64,000 nt of DNA from positions 37,880 through 101,879 of the forward strand of contig CAXBDQ010000007.1 in NCBI GenBank assembly GCA_963974675.1. Direction: 5' to 3'. The DNA is from Porticoccus sp963974675 (GTDB lineage Bacteria; Pseudomonadota; Gammaproteobacteria; Pseudomonadales; Porticoccaceae). Position numbers and translations under genes: made by a program. Every line of letters begins with the position of its first letter. Position 1 is the stretch's first letter. Of the stretch, positions 27,372-36,441 are shown piece by piece. The notes beneath the pieces are model-generated. The model saw nothing but the letters and a program-made list of their open reading frames with translations. It was not told where the DNA came from and did no database searches.

Positions 27372-28085
27372 TCAGCTGTTTAGGGCATTAAAATATTTGG
27401 GTACTATTTCCGAGGCGGGGCCGTAAAGCTGTTCTGCAAACAGGGAGCCGTTGGTCGAAGATTCTAAATTCAACTCTACGGTGTGGGCTCCGACAGCCTT
27501 AGCTATTTCAAAAAATCCCGCAGCAGGGTAGACGTTGCCCGAGGTCCCTATAGCAACAAATAAGTCGCATTGTTCTAATGCCTGATAAATTTCGTCCATG
27601 TACAGAGGCATTTCGCCAAACCATACAATATGAGGACGAAGATTTCCTGGTGTTCCACAACATTGGCAGGTGGATAAAGAGTCTGTGGGTGCTTGTTGTT
27701 CAAAAATGAGGCCAGATTGCTGACAGCGTATTTTGAGCAGCTCGCCGTGCATATGAAATAGGTTGCTGGTACCTGCGCGTTCGTGAAGATCGTCTATATT
27801 TTGGGTTATTAATGTGAAGAGGCCAGAAAACCGCTGCTCAAAACTCGCTAGAGCGTTGTGTGCCATATTGGGTTTAACTTCTTGGCTTAGAAGCTGGTCA
27901 CGTCGTAAGTTATAGAAGCGATATACGGTTTCTGGATCTCGAATGAAGCCTTCTGGTGTTGCTACGTCCTCGATTTTGTGGTCTTCCCATAGTCCATCGC
28001 GGGCTCGAAATGTACGTATTCCAGACTCGGCAGAAATTCCAGCACCTGTTAAGACAACAATGGATTGGTACTTTTTAAGTGGCAT
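27372..28085 (-). CDS. cobB: NAD-dependent protein deacylase CobB (sirtuin)
   Basis: A 237-residue class III sirtuin that removes acetyl and probably succinyl groups from lysines using NAD. 'LTGAGISAESGIRTFR' binds NAD near residue 12, and 'ITQNIDDLHERAG' and 'MHGEL' carry the catalytic Asn, Asp and His. The Tyr-x-x-Arg of 'RFYNLRRDQL' is the acyl-pocket pair linked to desuccinylation in CobB/SIRT5. The zinc site has the CobB pattern: one Cys in 'RCQQSG' and a CxCC cluster further on. 'PHIVWFGEMP' follows. It is divergent from arsS. Confidence 0.9.
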   Translation of the reverse strand: MPLKKYQSIVVLTGAGISAESGIRTFRARDGLWEDHKIEDVATPEGFIRDPETVYRFYNLRRDQLLSQEVKPNMAHNALASFEQRFSGLFTLITQNIDDLHERAGTSNLFHMHGELLKIRCQQSGLIFEQQAPTDSLSTCQCCGTPGNLRPHIVWFGEMPLYMDEIYQALEQCDLFVAIGTSGNVYPAAGFFEIAKAVGAHTVELNLESSTNGSLFAEQLYGPASEIVPKYFNALNS

Positions 28086-28170
28086 GTTATTAATAGAGAA
28101 GCTTCATGGTGGACAAACTATTTCATGATCTTTGAGTCACATAGCTATCATATTCTGGCAGAATTACTGA

Positions 28171-29160
28171 ATGCGCGATACAAGATCACTGTTATTGAAC
28201 ACAGAGTTCCCTGCTTTAAAAAGAGCTGAACTCAACATATTGCAGGTAAATCTGGGTTATCTGTGTAATCTAAGTTGTACACATTGTCATGTGAATGCTG
28301 GGCCAAAACGTACAGAGTTAATGGATTTGGCTACTGTAGATCTCGTGTTGTTTGTATTGAAACAGAAAAAAATAATGACGCTGGATTTGACTGGCGGTGC
28401 TCCGGAAATGAACCCTCATTTTCGCTATCTGGTTGCAGAGGCGACAAAATTGGGGGTTGAGGTAATAGATCGCTGCAATCTCACCATTCTTTTAGAGCCG
28501 GGTTATGAGGGACTGCTCCAGTTTCTTGTCGATCATCGTGTGACGATCATTGCATCGTTACCTTGTTACTCAGAAAAAAATGTATCGGAGCAGCGGGGCA
28601 AAGGCGTTTTCGAGCTTAGTATAGAAGCTTTAAAAATGTTAAATGACAAGGGTTATGGCATCGAACCTTCTTTGCCGTTGAATTTGGTGTACAACCCCAA
28701 TGGCGCTTTTTTACCGCCAGAACAATACCAATTGGAGTGTGATTACAAAGAACGACTCCGATCGGATTATGGGGTTGAGTTTAATCAGCTTTTGACTATT
28801 ACCAATATGCCTATTAGCCGTTTTGGTGCAGTGTTGCTGGCCAAGGGCGAATACGATCAATACATGGATCTGTTGAAAAGTCATTTCTCTGCGTCAAATT
28901 TAGAGACATTGATGTGTCTCCACACAATTAGTGTCGATTGGCAGGGAAACATTTACGATTGTGATTTTAATCAGATGTTGGAAGTGCCAATACCTGCAGA
29001 AGCGTTGATGGGTGTTATCGCTTCGGATAGTACGGGTGCTCACCATCTACGGGATTTGTTGGAAAAGGACATGTTTGGCCAAAGCATTGCCATTGGCGAT
29101 CACTGTTATGGTTGTACTGCCGGGCAGGGTAGTAGTTGTGGCGGAGCGCTGGATTTATAG
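28171..29160 (+). CDS. arsS: radical SAM protein of the arsenosugar biosynthesis ArsS type
   Basis: A 329-residue radical-SAM enzyme. The [4Fe-4S] motif CxxxCxxC is in 'CNLSCTHCHVNAGPKR' (near residue 32), followed by 'LDLTGGAPEMNPHFR', the SAM-binding GGE-like strand. The C-terminal DUF3641-type region has 'CLHTISVDWQGNIYDCDFNQM' and the cysteine-rich end 'CYGCTAGQGSSCGGAL', probable ligands of auxiliary clusters. ArsS proteins are proposed to join the adenosyl carbon and arsenic in arsenosugar synthesis. No arsM- or arsenic-regulator-like gene is adjacent, and the glycosyltransferase gene just downstream is decayed. It may keep another role. Confidence 0.82.
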   Translation: MRDTRSLLLNTEFPALKRAELNILQVNLGYLCNLSCTHCHVNAGPKRTELMDLATVDLVLFVLKQKKIMTLDLTGGAPEMNPHFRYLVAEATKLGVEVIDRCNLTILLEPGYEGLLQFLVDHRVTIIASLPCYSEKNVSEQRGKGVFELSIEALKMLNDKGYGIEPSLPLNLVYNPNGAFLPPEQYQLECDYKERLRSDYGVEFNQLLTITNMPISRFGAVLLAKGEYDQYMDLLKSHFSASNLETLMCLHTISVDWQGNIYDCDFNQMLEVPIPAEALMGVIASDSTGAHHLRDLLEKDMFGQSIAIGDHCYGCTAGQGSSCGGALDL

Positions 29161-29165
29161 TGGCG

Positions 29166-29893
29166 ATGTCAGAGTCTGTTCCTCTTAGTATTATTATCCC
29201 AACCCTAAATGAGCAAGATGTGATAGAGGCTTGTCTTGATAATTTACAGCCACTGAAAGAAATGGGTGTAGAAATCATCGTTTCAGATGGCGGTAGTATT
29301 GACCGAACGTGTGAACTTGCTGCCCCCTATGCAGGGTCGTCAATGGCGAGAGTGGACGTTCTTGTCAAATGAACGCCGGTGCAGGGATAGCCCGTGGTCA
29401 GTTTTTTTTGTTTCCTCAGCCGACACACAATTACCTCAACATTTCTCAGTGGCGTTGTTACTGGGTGCCCAATGGGGATTCTTCCCGTTAAGGTTAACTG
29501 GTTCAGCATGGAAAAGACCTTGGGGAGCGAGAGTGTCATGCGTTTGTTGATCGATTAACTAAATATTCTCATGTGATTATCATCGGTAGTGATTACCCCT
29601 CTCTAGATGGGCGCTATGTTGCCCAGGCGTTGGATATTCTCAATAAGGGTGTTCCGGCTGTCTTTGGTCCGGCAACAGATGGAGGGTATGTTTTGATTGG
29701 GCTGAGCCGTGTAGATAGCGACTTGTTTGAAGGGGTTTCATGGGGAACAGAACAGGTCATGTCACAGACTCGACAGCGGTTGATTGGACTGGGTTGGCAG
29801 TGGCAAGAATTGACACCATTACCGGATATTGACCGCCCGGAGGACCTGAAAGGGTTGTCTGAGTACGAAAAATTCAGATGTTTTTTAGCATAA
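29166..29893 (+). pseudogene. chimeric remnant of two arsS-linked glycosyltransferases
   Basis: From ATG 29166 the frame opens like a family-2 glycosyltransferase of the TIGR04283 type ('LSIIIPTLNEQDVIEACL', 'IIVSDGGSIDRT') and stops at about residue 68. The homology continues in another frame as 'GRSCQMNAGAGIARGQFFLF' (29354 on), then in a third as 'ADTQLPQHFSVALL' (from about 29420). One missing base at each switch explains both. After about 29505 the family changes: 'GKDLGERECHAFVDRL' leads into the intact C-terminal half of a DUF2064/TIGR04282 protein ('IIIGSDYPSLDG', 'FGPATDGGYVLIGL', 'DIDRPEDLKGL'). The pattern fits an internal deletion that fused two adjacent genes, plus later small indels. 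Confidence 0.8.
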
Positions 29894-30028
29894 ACAATCA
29901 ACCCATTGAAATTTATGGGTTTATTTTTCTTGACGGTTTTTCATTTTAAGCCTATTTTTCGGAAATATAGACAGAGGAAAATTCCTGTATCGCTAAAGTA
30001 TTTAATATCGAGATGGAGGAATTTCGAT

Positions 30029-30214
30029 ATGAGTGGTGACGAAATGTTAGATGATGATGATTTTGACGTTGAAGATGAAACGATTGAGCTTGATGTTGAG
30101 GCTAAAGAGGTTCCCCGTGTGGCTGATATTGATGCGAGGCGTCGTTTGGAAGATCAGTTAGAAGAAAGACGTCTTAGAAGAATGACCCAGGATTATGACT
30201 TTGATCTGGATTGA
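30029..30214 (+). CDS. PA3496-like small acidic protein
   Basis: A 61-residue, very acidic protein: D-D-D-D-F-D-V-E-D-E at the start, then an Arg-rich helix 'DARRRLEDQLEERRLRRMTQDYDFDLD'. This fits the PA3496-type small proteins annotated as putative envelope-integrity factors in gammaproteobacteria; the function is not established. The start is ATG 30029 with an excellent GGAGG site (30015-30019). The frame extends upstream to 29906, but that part has no family resemblance. Confidence 0.7.
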   Translation: MSGDEMLDDDDFDVEDETIELDVEAKEVPRVADIDARRRLEDQLEERRLRRMTQDYDFDLD

Positions 30215-30340
30215 TAACGTCAATTAATGGCGTAATAGTTGTTTATAGATGTTAATGGCACTTTAATTCCCATATCTTTTCTCTTTTTCTTAAAGTTTTT
30301 GGCATAATACCGCCTTTGTTATTGGCCGGACTATCTACTA

Positions 30341-31012
30341 TTGCCTAATAAAGCACTTCCTTCCACAAGTTCACAGGCCCTAAAGACGCTTGAATTAAAG
30401 GCTCTCTCTTTTGAACGAGACGACCGCCTATTGTTTTCTGATGTCTGTGTGGCCCTTGAATCAGGTGATATTCTACAAGTTGAAGGCCCGAATGGCTGTG
30501 GTAAAACGACACTGCTGCGTATTATCACGACAGCATTAAACCCATTGTCGGGGCAGTTGTTGTGGCAGGGGAAGGATGTCTCACGATATCGTCAAAGCTA
30601 CCTACAAAATTTGCTATTTCTCGGTCATTTACCCGGGTTAAAACAGTCATTGTCCCCAGAGGAGAACTTGGTCTGGTGGCGACGACTGAATAGCAGTCAT
30701 CGGTCGCTCAGTAATACTGAAGCATTGGCACGTATGGGATTGCAAGGTTATGAGGATATTCCTTGTTTTCAGTTGTCTGCAGGACAGCAGCGTCGTGCTG
30801 CATTATCCCGGCTGTTGATTACCGAAGCACCGTTATGGGTGCTAGATGAACCATTTACAGCCATTGATAAACAGGGTGTGAACGAGCTTGAAACCTTGCT
30901 AACTGCTCATGCTGAAAAGGGCGGTATCATTATATTATCTACTCATCAGGACTTGGGTATAAAAGGTCTGAAGCGGTTGTCACTGCCAGCTTTGGCGGGG
31001 GCTGTCCCATGA
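30341..31012 (+). CDS. ccmA: heme exporter ATPase CcmA
   Basis: The 223-residue ABC ATPase of the CcmABCDE module that loads heme onto CcmE for cytochrome c maturation. It has Walker A 'GPNGCGKTTL' near residue 50, signature 'LSAGQQRRAALSRLL', and Walker B 'LWVLDEPFTAID'. The listed start is TTG 30341; it has no convincing ribosome site, so the exact start is uncertain, but the ABC domain begins by about residue 17. The stop overlaps the ccmB start by four bases (ATGA). Confidence 0.92.
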   Translation: MPNKALPSTSSQALKTLELKALSFERDDRLLFSDVCVALESGDILQVEGPNGCGKTTLLRIITTALNPLSGQLLWQGKDVSRYRQSYLQNLLFLGHLPGLKQSLSPEENLVWWRRLNSSHRSLSNTEALARMGLQGYEDIPCFQLSAGQQRRAALSRLLITEAPLWVLDEPFTAIDKQGVNELETLLTAHAEKGGIIILSTHQDLGIKGLKRLSLPALAGAVP

Positions 31013-31683
31013 AAGGGCAAGGCTTTGTCGCTATTTTTCAGCGTGATTTATTGTTGGCTTTTCGTCACCGAGGTGAAATAGCTAACCCCGTTATTTTCTT
31101 TTTCATTGTCGTGACGTTAATTCCATTGGGTTTGACCCCAGAGGCCAGCAGGCTTGCCGAAATTGCCCCTGGCATTCTTTGGGTAATGGCATTGTTAGCA
31201 TCACTGCTATCCGTGGAAGGGATGTTTCAAAGTGATTACCGCGATGGAACCCTTGAACAGATAGTTATTCTACCTCAGCCCCTGTATTTGATGGTGCTGG
31301 CAAAAATACTGGTACACTGGTTGGTTACTGGTCTGCCTCTGACTCTTTTGGCGCCTGTTTTAGGTATGATGTTGTCATTACCTGAAGCGGGTTATTTACC
31401 TTTGGTTTTGAGTTTATTTATGGGTACCGCAGTCTTGAGTTTGGTCGGTGCTATCGGCGCGGCGTTGACCGTGGCGTTGCGTAAAGGTGGATTACTGCTT
31501 TCTTTGATTGTGGTGCCGCTGTATATGCCTGTGCTGATTTTTGGTGCGAGTACCGTTCAGCGAGCAGTGGATGGTTTTCCTGTAGAAGGACCGCTGGCCA
31601 TAATGGGTGCATTGCTGGCTTTTTCGTTGCTTGTTTCTCCTTTTGCTACGGCGGGTGCACTGCGTATCAGCATGCAGGGTTAA
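31009..31683 (+). CDS. ccmB: heme exporter permease CcmB
   Basis: A 224-residue inner-membrane protein with six predicted helices. It opens 'FVAIFQRDLLLAFRHRGEIANPVIFFFIVVTL'-like, the CcmB N terminus, and has 'EGMFQSDYRDGTLEQIVILPQPL' in the cytoplasmic loop and 'VVPLYMPVLIFGA' late. It works with CcmA and CcmC to present heme to CcmE. Coupled to ccmA by overlap. Confidence 0.93.
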   Translation: MKGQGFVAIFQRDLLLAFRHRGEIANPVIFFFIVVTLIPLGLTPEASRLAEIAPGILWVMALLASLLSVEGMFQSDYRDGTLEQIVILPQPLYLMVLAKILVHWLVTGLPLTLLAPVLGMMLSLPEAGYLPLVLSLFMGTAVLSLVGAIGAALTVALRKGGLLLSLIVVPLYMPVLIFGASTVQRAVDGFPVEGPLAIMGALLAFSLLVSPFATAGALRISMQG

Positions 31684-31727
31684 GGTTTTTTTTAGGATAG
31701 TTTTGAATCGAGAGGATTGACGTAGAT

Positions 31728-32492
31728 ATGTGGCAGTGGTTTCACCGCTTAGGATCGCCGCGCTGGTTTTACCAGGCCAGCGGCAAATGGTTGCCGTGGC
31801 TCTCTCTTTTGACCGCGGTACTTTTGTGTATTGGTGTGGTTTGGGGGCTTGGTTTTGCTCCTCAAGATGCTAAGCAAGGCAACAGTTTTCGGATTATCTA
31901 TATTCATGTGCCGGCATCTTTTCTTGCATTGGCCGGTTATTACGTGATGGCGCTTGCCGGAGCAGTCGGCTTGATTTGGAAAATGAAACTTGCCGATATG
32001 GTGATGAAGTCTGCAGCACCGATTGGTGCCGTTTTAACGTTTATTGCTCTACTGACGGGTGCCATTTGGGGGAAGCCAACTTGGGGTGCTTATTGGGTCT
32101 GGGATGCTCGGATTACGTCAATGTTGGTATTGTTTTTTTTATATTTGGGCGTGATTGCTCTGCAATACTCCTATAGCAGTCAAGATTCTGCCAGCAAGGC
32201 CAGTGCCGTGTTGTCGTTAGTTGGTATGGTAAATATTCCTATCATCTATAAATCTGTTGATTGGTGGTATACCTTACACCAGCCTGCCACCATCAAGTTC
32301 ACGGAAGCCCCCTCTATGCACCCCGATATGTTCCAACCCCTGTTGGTGATGATCTTGGGCTTTTACTGTTTTTATGCCGTGGTATTGATACTTACCACCC
32401 GGGTTGAAATACTTTACCGAGAACGGCGTACTCGTTGGGTTCAAGATCTAGTGCTTGAAGAGTCAGGCAACGCAAGTTCTGGTAAAATTTAA
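31728..32492 (+). CDS. ccmC: heme-handling protein CcmC
   Basis: A 254-residue, six-helix inner-membrane protein that transfers heme to CcmE. The tryptophan-rich WWD-type motif is 'WGKPTWGAYWVWDARITSML' (about residues 113-132), and two periplasmic His residues in 'YIHVPASF' and 'YTLHQPATIKF' are the expected axial heme ligands. Length and position in the operon are standard. Confidence 0.95.
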   Translation: MWQWFHRLGSPRWFYQASGKWLPWLSLLTAVLLCIGVVWGLGFAPQDAKQGNSFRIIYIHVPASFLALAGYYVMALAGAVGLIWKMKLADMVMKSAAPIGAVLTFIALLTGAIWGKPTWGAYWVWDARITSMLVLFFLYLGVIALQYSYSSQDSASKASAVLSLVGMVNIPIIYKSVDWWYTLHQPATIKFTEAPSMHPDMFQPLLVMILGFYCFYAVVLILTTRVEILYRERRTRWVQDLVLEESGNASSGKI

Positions 32493-32511
32493 CGCTAAAA
32501 AGGTTTGGTAA

Positions 32512-32694
32512 ATGTTTCAGTTTGAGAGCGTCAACGACTTTATCCATATGGGAGGCCATGGGTACTATGTTTGGTCTGCATATTTTATTTCGTTAAGTGC
32601 CCTGACGTGGTTGGTCATGAGTCCGTTAATCCGTAGAAGAAAGTTTATTCAAGAGATGGGGCATCAGCGTCGGAGAGAGCTTGCGCGACAGTGA
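32512..32694 (+). CDS. ccmD: heme exporter small subunit CcmD
   Basis: A 60-residue protein with one membrane helix (about 19-37) preceded by 'DFIHMGGHGYYVWSAY', the CcmD signature, and a basic C-terminal tail. It is required to release holo-CcmE from the CcmABC complex. It lies 19 bases after ccmC. Confidence 0.9.
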   Translation: MFQFESVNDFIHMGGHGYYVWSAYFISLSALTWLVMSPLIRRRKFIQEMGHQRRRELARQ

Positions 32695-32805
32695 AGTGTC
32701 AGTCGTGGGGCCGATGATCGCTCCCATGTGTTTAGTGAATAGAGCGGGTAGTGTGGATAATCTTTATAACATGCTATTTATTACTGCTTAAGCAAAGAGG
32801 AAATT

Positions 32806-33306
32806 ATGCATCCAGTACGACGTCAGCGTCTGTTTATGGTGGTTTTTATTGTGGTGATGGCCTCTGTCGCAGTAGGCTTGTTGAGCTTCGCGCTGCGAGA
32901 AAATATCAACTTGTTTTACCCACCCTCCGATATTGTGTCTGGTGAAGCCCCTGTGGGTGTCAATATCCGCGCTGGTGGTATGGTTGTAAAAGATAGCGTG
33001 ATTCGTGCAGAGGACTCTTTGTTTACTCGTTTCCAGATCACCGATGGAGAAGCACAGGTGGAGGTTCATTACACTGGAATCCTCCCTGATTTGTTTGCTG
33101 ATGGTGAAGCTGCAGTGGTCACAGGGGAGCTAAATCAGAATGGTATTTTTATGGCCTCAGAAGTGTTGGCCAAACATGATGAAAATTATACCCCGCCGGA
33201 AGTAGCTGACGCGATGGAGGCGGCCCATCAACGGGCAAATGCAGGTGGTACGGAGACTGCAGTTGCCACTGAAACTTCATTAGATGTCAAGACCTACTCT
33301 AAATAG
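32806..33306 (+). CDS. ccmE: heme chaperone CcmE
   Basis: A 166-residue periplasmic heme chaperone anchored by one N-terminal helix (about residues 8-29). It has an OB-fold core and the covalent heme-binding His124 in 'LAKHDENYTPPEV', the conserved H-x-x-x-Y motif. The C-terminal tail is disordered and Thr/Ala-rich. ATG 32806 has an AGAGGAAAT ribosome site. There is a 111-base gap after ccmD, larger than elsewhere in the operon. Confidence 0.95.
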   Translation: MHPVRRQRLFMVVFIVVMASVAVGLLSFALRENINLFYPPSDIVSGEAPVGVNIRAGGMVVKDSVIRAEDSLFTRFQITDGEAQVEVHYTGILPDLFADGEAAVVTGELNQNGIFMASEVLAKHDENYTPPEVADAMEAAHQRANAGGTETAVATETSLDVKTYSK

Positions 33307-33333
33307 AAAATAGTCCAACAGGATACGAAAGAG

Positions 33334-35304
33334 ATGATGGCTGAGTACGGGCATTTTGCACTGATATTGGCGTTGGTTTTGGCGCTAATACAAGCGGTAC
33401 TTCCTCTGGTTGGTGCCGGGGTAGGTAATCGCCTTTGGATGGCCACAGCAAGGCCCTTAGTGGCCGGACAAACATTGATGGTGCTATTTAGTTTTGGTTG
33501 TCTGGTCAGCCTTTTTCTCCATGACGATTTCTCAGTACGTTATGTGGCTGAGAATTCAAATACGTTGTTGCCAGATCAATATAAAGTCAGTGCTGTATGG
33601 GGTGCCCATGAGGGCTCGTTGTTACTCTGGGTACTGATTCTTGCCCTGTGGAGTTTTGCTGTAGCGCTGTTCAGCCGTACCTTGCCTCAACAATTGGTCG
33701 CTCGGGTATTAGGCATCATGGGCTTAATCAGTGTTGGTTTTTACCTGTTCTTATTATTGACCTCAAACCCTTTCGCCAGAAGTTTGCCATTTTTTCCGAG
33801 TGAAGGCTCTGACCTGAATCCGCTACTTCAAGATGTTGGGCTGATTTTTCACCCGCCAATGCTTTACATGGGCTATGTGGGCTTTTCTGTCGCTTTTTCT
33901 TTCTCTATCGCAGCATTGTTGGCTGGCAGGATGGATGCGGCCTGGGCGCGCTGGACACGCCCTTGGACCAATGTGGCCTGGATGTTTTTAACATTAGGCA
34001 TCGCTTTGGGTAGCTGGTGGGCATATTACGAGTTGGGCTGGGGGGGCTGGTGGTTCTGGGATCCCGTTGAAAATGCTTCATTTATGCCTTGGCTCGTCGG
34101 GACAGCATTAGTACATAGCTTGGCTGTTACTGAAAAACGTGGTGTATTCCGGAGTTGGACACTGCTTCTGGCCATTGTTGCGTTTTCTCTAAGCCTATTG
34201 GGTACATTTTTAGTGCGTTCTGGTGTGCTTACGTCAGTGCATGCTTTTGCTGCCGATCCCACTCGAGGCGTTTTTATACTTGCCTTCCTCGCCATTGTGG
34301 TAGGTGGTTCATTACTGCTCTTCGCGCTTAAGGGACCAGCCATAAAAAGCGTGGCAAGTTTTTCTGGGTTATCTCGGGAAATGTTTATGCTGATTAACAA
34401 CATTCTGTTGGTCGGTATCATGATGATTATCCTGTTAGGGACGCTCTATCCACTGATCGCAGATGTTTTGGATTGGGGAAAAATTTCAGTGGGGCCACCT
34501 TATTTCAATCTATTTTTTGTGCCTTTAATACTGTTGTTGGCCGTTCTTATGGCGATGGGCTCTGTGTTGCGCTGGAAGCGTAACCCTTCCACCAACTTAA
34601 AACGCTATTTCAATATACCTCTATTGCTTTCTCTCTTGTTGGGAGGTTTGTTCCCGCTGTTGTATGACGGTTACGAGTTGATGGCTGCAGTGACAGTCAT
34701 GGTTGCTGTCTGGGTGATAACCGTAACGTTTCTGGATCTTTGGCATAAATCCGGACATTCGCGATCGCGTTGGTATGGGTTAAGTCGCCTCAAAGGTAGT
34801 TACTATGGGATGGTGATAGCCCACCTTGGTGTGGCTGTGTGTATTGTGGGTGCGGGTTTAACCAGTATTTACAGTATTCAGCGTGATGTTCGTATGGAAC
34901 CGGGTGAACAAGCAAATGTTGCGGGTTACCAGTTTGAATTTAAGGGTATGAAGCCTGTTCAGGGACCTAACTTTATTGCTGATGAGGCGTTGATAGTGGT
35001 GACAAAAAATAATGGTTTAGTGGCTAAACTTAAACCGCAAAAGCGCCGTTATCTGGCCAGCGGTCAAACCATGACAGAGGCTGCTATTGATGGCGGGTTA
35101 ATGCGTGATCTTTATGTGGCGCTGGGCGAGCCCCTGAAGGGGGATGCTTGGGCTATTCGCGTGTATGTGAAGCCCTTTGTTCGTTGGATTTGGTTGGGAG
35201 CGTTGATGGTTGCTGTGGGTGGATTACTTGCCGTCTTGGATAAGCGCTATCGAAGCTACCGAGCCACGGCTACTGCTGAAGAAGGGTTGGCTGTCAGCAC
35301 TTAG
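33334..35304 (+). CDS. ccmF: cytochrome c heme lyase subunit CcmF
   Basis: A 656-residue multi-helix inner-membrane protein, the catalytic part of the heme lyase with CcmH and CcmI. It has the WWD motif 'GWGGWWFWDPVENASFMPW' at about 235-253 and the conserved periplasmic/cytoplasmic His residues ('VWGAHEGSLLLW', 'GLIFHPPMLYMGY', 'ALVHSLAVTEKRG'). A periplasmic C-terminal domain ends with a final membrane helix. Two ATGs (33334 and 33337) are possible. Length is normal. Confidence 0.95.
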   Translation: MMAEYGHFALILALVLALIQAVLPLVGAGVGNRLWMATARPLVAGQTLMVLFSFGCLVSLFLHDDFSVRYVAENSNTLLPDQYKVSAVWGAHEGSLLLWVLILALWSFAVALFSRTLPQQLVARVLGIMGLISVGFYLFLLLTSNPFARSLPFFPSEGSDLNPLLQDVGLIFHPPMLYMGYVGFSVAFSFSIAALLAGRMDAAWARWTRPWTNVAWMFLTLGIALGSWWAYYELGWGGWWFWDPVENASFMPWLVGTALVHSLAVTEKRGVFRSWTLLLAIVAFSLSLLGTFLVRSGVLTSVHAFAADPTRGVFILAFLAIVVGGSLLLFALKGPAIKSVASFSGLSREMFMLINNILLVGIMMIILLGTLYPLIADVLDWGKISVGPPYFNLFFVPLILLLAVLMAMGSVLRWKRNPSTNLKRYFNIPLLLSLLLGGLFPLLYDGYELMAAVTVMVAVWVITVTFLDLWHKSGHSRSRWYGLSRLKGSYYGMVIAHLGVAVCIVGAGLTSIYSIQRDVRMEPGEQANVAGYQFEFKGMKPVQGPNFIADEALIVVTKNNGLVAKLKPQKRRYLASGQTMTEAAIDGGLMRDLYVALGEPLKGDAWAIRVYVKPFVRWIWLGALMVAVGGLLAVLDKRYRSYRATATAEEGLAVST

Positions 35305-35361
35305 TTGCTAGGGGCTTATGGTAGATGAAAATATGATGGAATTAATGTGCAGGTATTATTT

Positions 35362-35886
35362 ATGCAAAGACTGAAACTATTCATACCTTTGATCATCTTT
35401 ATCGTATTGGCTGTGTTTTTGTTGAGCGGTTTGGAGCGTGATCCGAATGCTATGCCATCAGCATTGATTAATCAGCCTATGCCTGAGTTCCTATTACCTG
35501 TTCTAGGTCACGAAACTCAACTGGTAGATCAACAAATTTTTCAGGGAAAACCTGCACTATTAAACGTTTGGGCAACCTGGTGTATTTCCTGCAGAGTCGA
35601 GCATCCTTATTTGAATAAACTGTCAGTACAGGGTATTCGTATCATTGGCCTGAATTATAAAGATGACACCGCAGAGGCTAACAAGTGGTTGGTTGAAAAG
35701 GGCGACCCTTACGCTTTAAGTATTGTTGATAGTGACGGCCGTATGGGGTTAGACCTAGGTGTGTTTGGTGCCCCAGAAACCTATGTGGTCGATGGCACAG
35801 GCACTATTCGCTACAAACATGTGGGTGTGGTGGATGACCGAATTTGGCAAAAGTACTTATTGCCAGTTTGGCAACAAGTTCAATAA
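35362..35886 (+). CDS. ccmG: thiol:disulfide interchange protein CcmG/DsbE
   Basis: A 174-residue membrane-anchored periplasmic thioredoxin that reduces apocytochrome c or CcmH. It has an N-terminal helix at about 6-24, then the thioredoxin fold with active site Cys74-Ile-Ser-Cys77 in 'WATWCISCRVEHP' and the cis-Pro loop 'GAPETYVVD'. I chose ATG 35362 rather than the in-frame GTG 35347 because it gives the usual short basic N terminus. It is the last ccm gene before the interruption. Confidence 0.92.
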   Translation: MQRLKLFIPLIIFIVLAVFLLSGLERDPNAMPSALINQPMPEFLLPVLGHETQLVDQQIFQGKPALLNVWATWCISCRVEHPYLNKLSVQGIRIIGLNYKDDTAEANKWLVEKGDPYALSIVDSDGRMGLDLGVFGAPETYVVDGTGTIRYKHVGVVDDRIWQKYLLPVWQQVQ

Positions 35887-35997
35887 ACCCGGTTTCTCAC
35901 GAGAGATTACATATCTTAATGAGTCCTCGTTGGTACTAGCTAGGATCAGTTTGGCAAAATTAGTTTGGAATGAGATACGTTAAGTAAAGGAAAGACA

Positions 35998-36378
35998 ATG
36001 GCTAAAGAAGATTATCAGCGGGGTATGAGTGTACGGCGTCGAGTGATGGGTGACGAATTTGTTGATAGAGCAATGGATGCAGTGACTGATTTTACCCAGC
36101 CCGTGCAAGATTATATCAATGAGAATTGTTGGGGTTCTGTTTGGGCCAGAGAAACGCTTCCGCTGAAAACACGCAGCATTATCACTATTGCAGTATTGGC
36201 GGCTCTCAAGGCTCCCAATGAGTTAAAAGGCCATGTTAGAGGCGCTGTTCGTAACGGCTGTACACCTGAAGAAATACGTGAAATTTTGTTGCACACGGGC
36301 CCTTATATTGGTGCGCCAGCATTGCAGGAAGCATTTCGTGCGGCAAAGGAAGTGCTTGAAGAATCAGAAGGTACTTGA
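35998..36378 (+). CDS. carboxymuconolactone decarboxylase family protein
   Basis: A 126-residue AhpD/CMD-fold protein closest by eye to 4-carboxymuconolactone decarboxylase (PcaC). It has the N-terminal 'RGMSVRRRVMGDEFVDRA', the helix 'LPLKTRSIITIAVLAAL', and the active-site region 'GHVRGAVRNGCTPEEIREILLHTGPYIGAPAL'. There is no redox CxxC, which argues against a peroxidase-type AhpD. No other protocatechuate-pathway gene is near, so the substrate is uncertain. ATG 35998 has an AAAGGAAAG site. It sits between ccmG and ccmH. Confidence 0.8.
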   Translation: MAKEDYQRGMSVRRRVMGDEFVDRAMDAVTDFTQPVQDYINENCWGSVWARETLPLKTRSIITIAVLAALKAPNELKGHVRGAVRNGCTPEEIREILLHTGPYIGAPALQEAFRAAKEVLEESEGT

Positions 36379-36441
36379 GTAAAAGCAGTTGGAAAAGGTG
36401 CCTTTTTATAGGGTGCTTATGATTGAGTACTTACAATAAAA

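Noticed and set aside
27640..27740. Sirtuin zinc site apparently missing one Cys of the first CxxC
   Set aside because: CobB-type proteins have this same pattern (single Cys followed by QSG, then a CxCC cluster), so it is normal for the subgroup.
29287..29550. 87-codon open frame in the glycosyltransferase remnant
   Set aside because: Only its middle part resembles the family; it is a fragment of the frameshifted pseudogene and not a gene.
34026..34421. 131-codon minus-strand open frame inside ccmF
   Set aside because: Low-complexity Thr/Ser/Pro-rich translation of the kind produced antisense to a membrane protein; ccmF is unambiguous on the plus strand.
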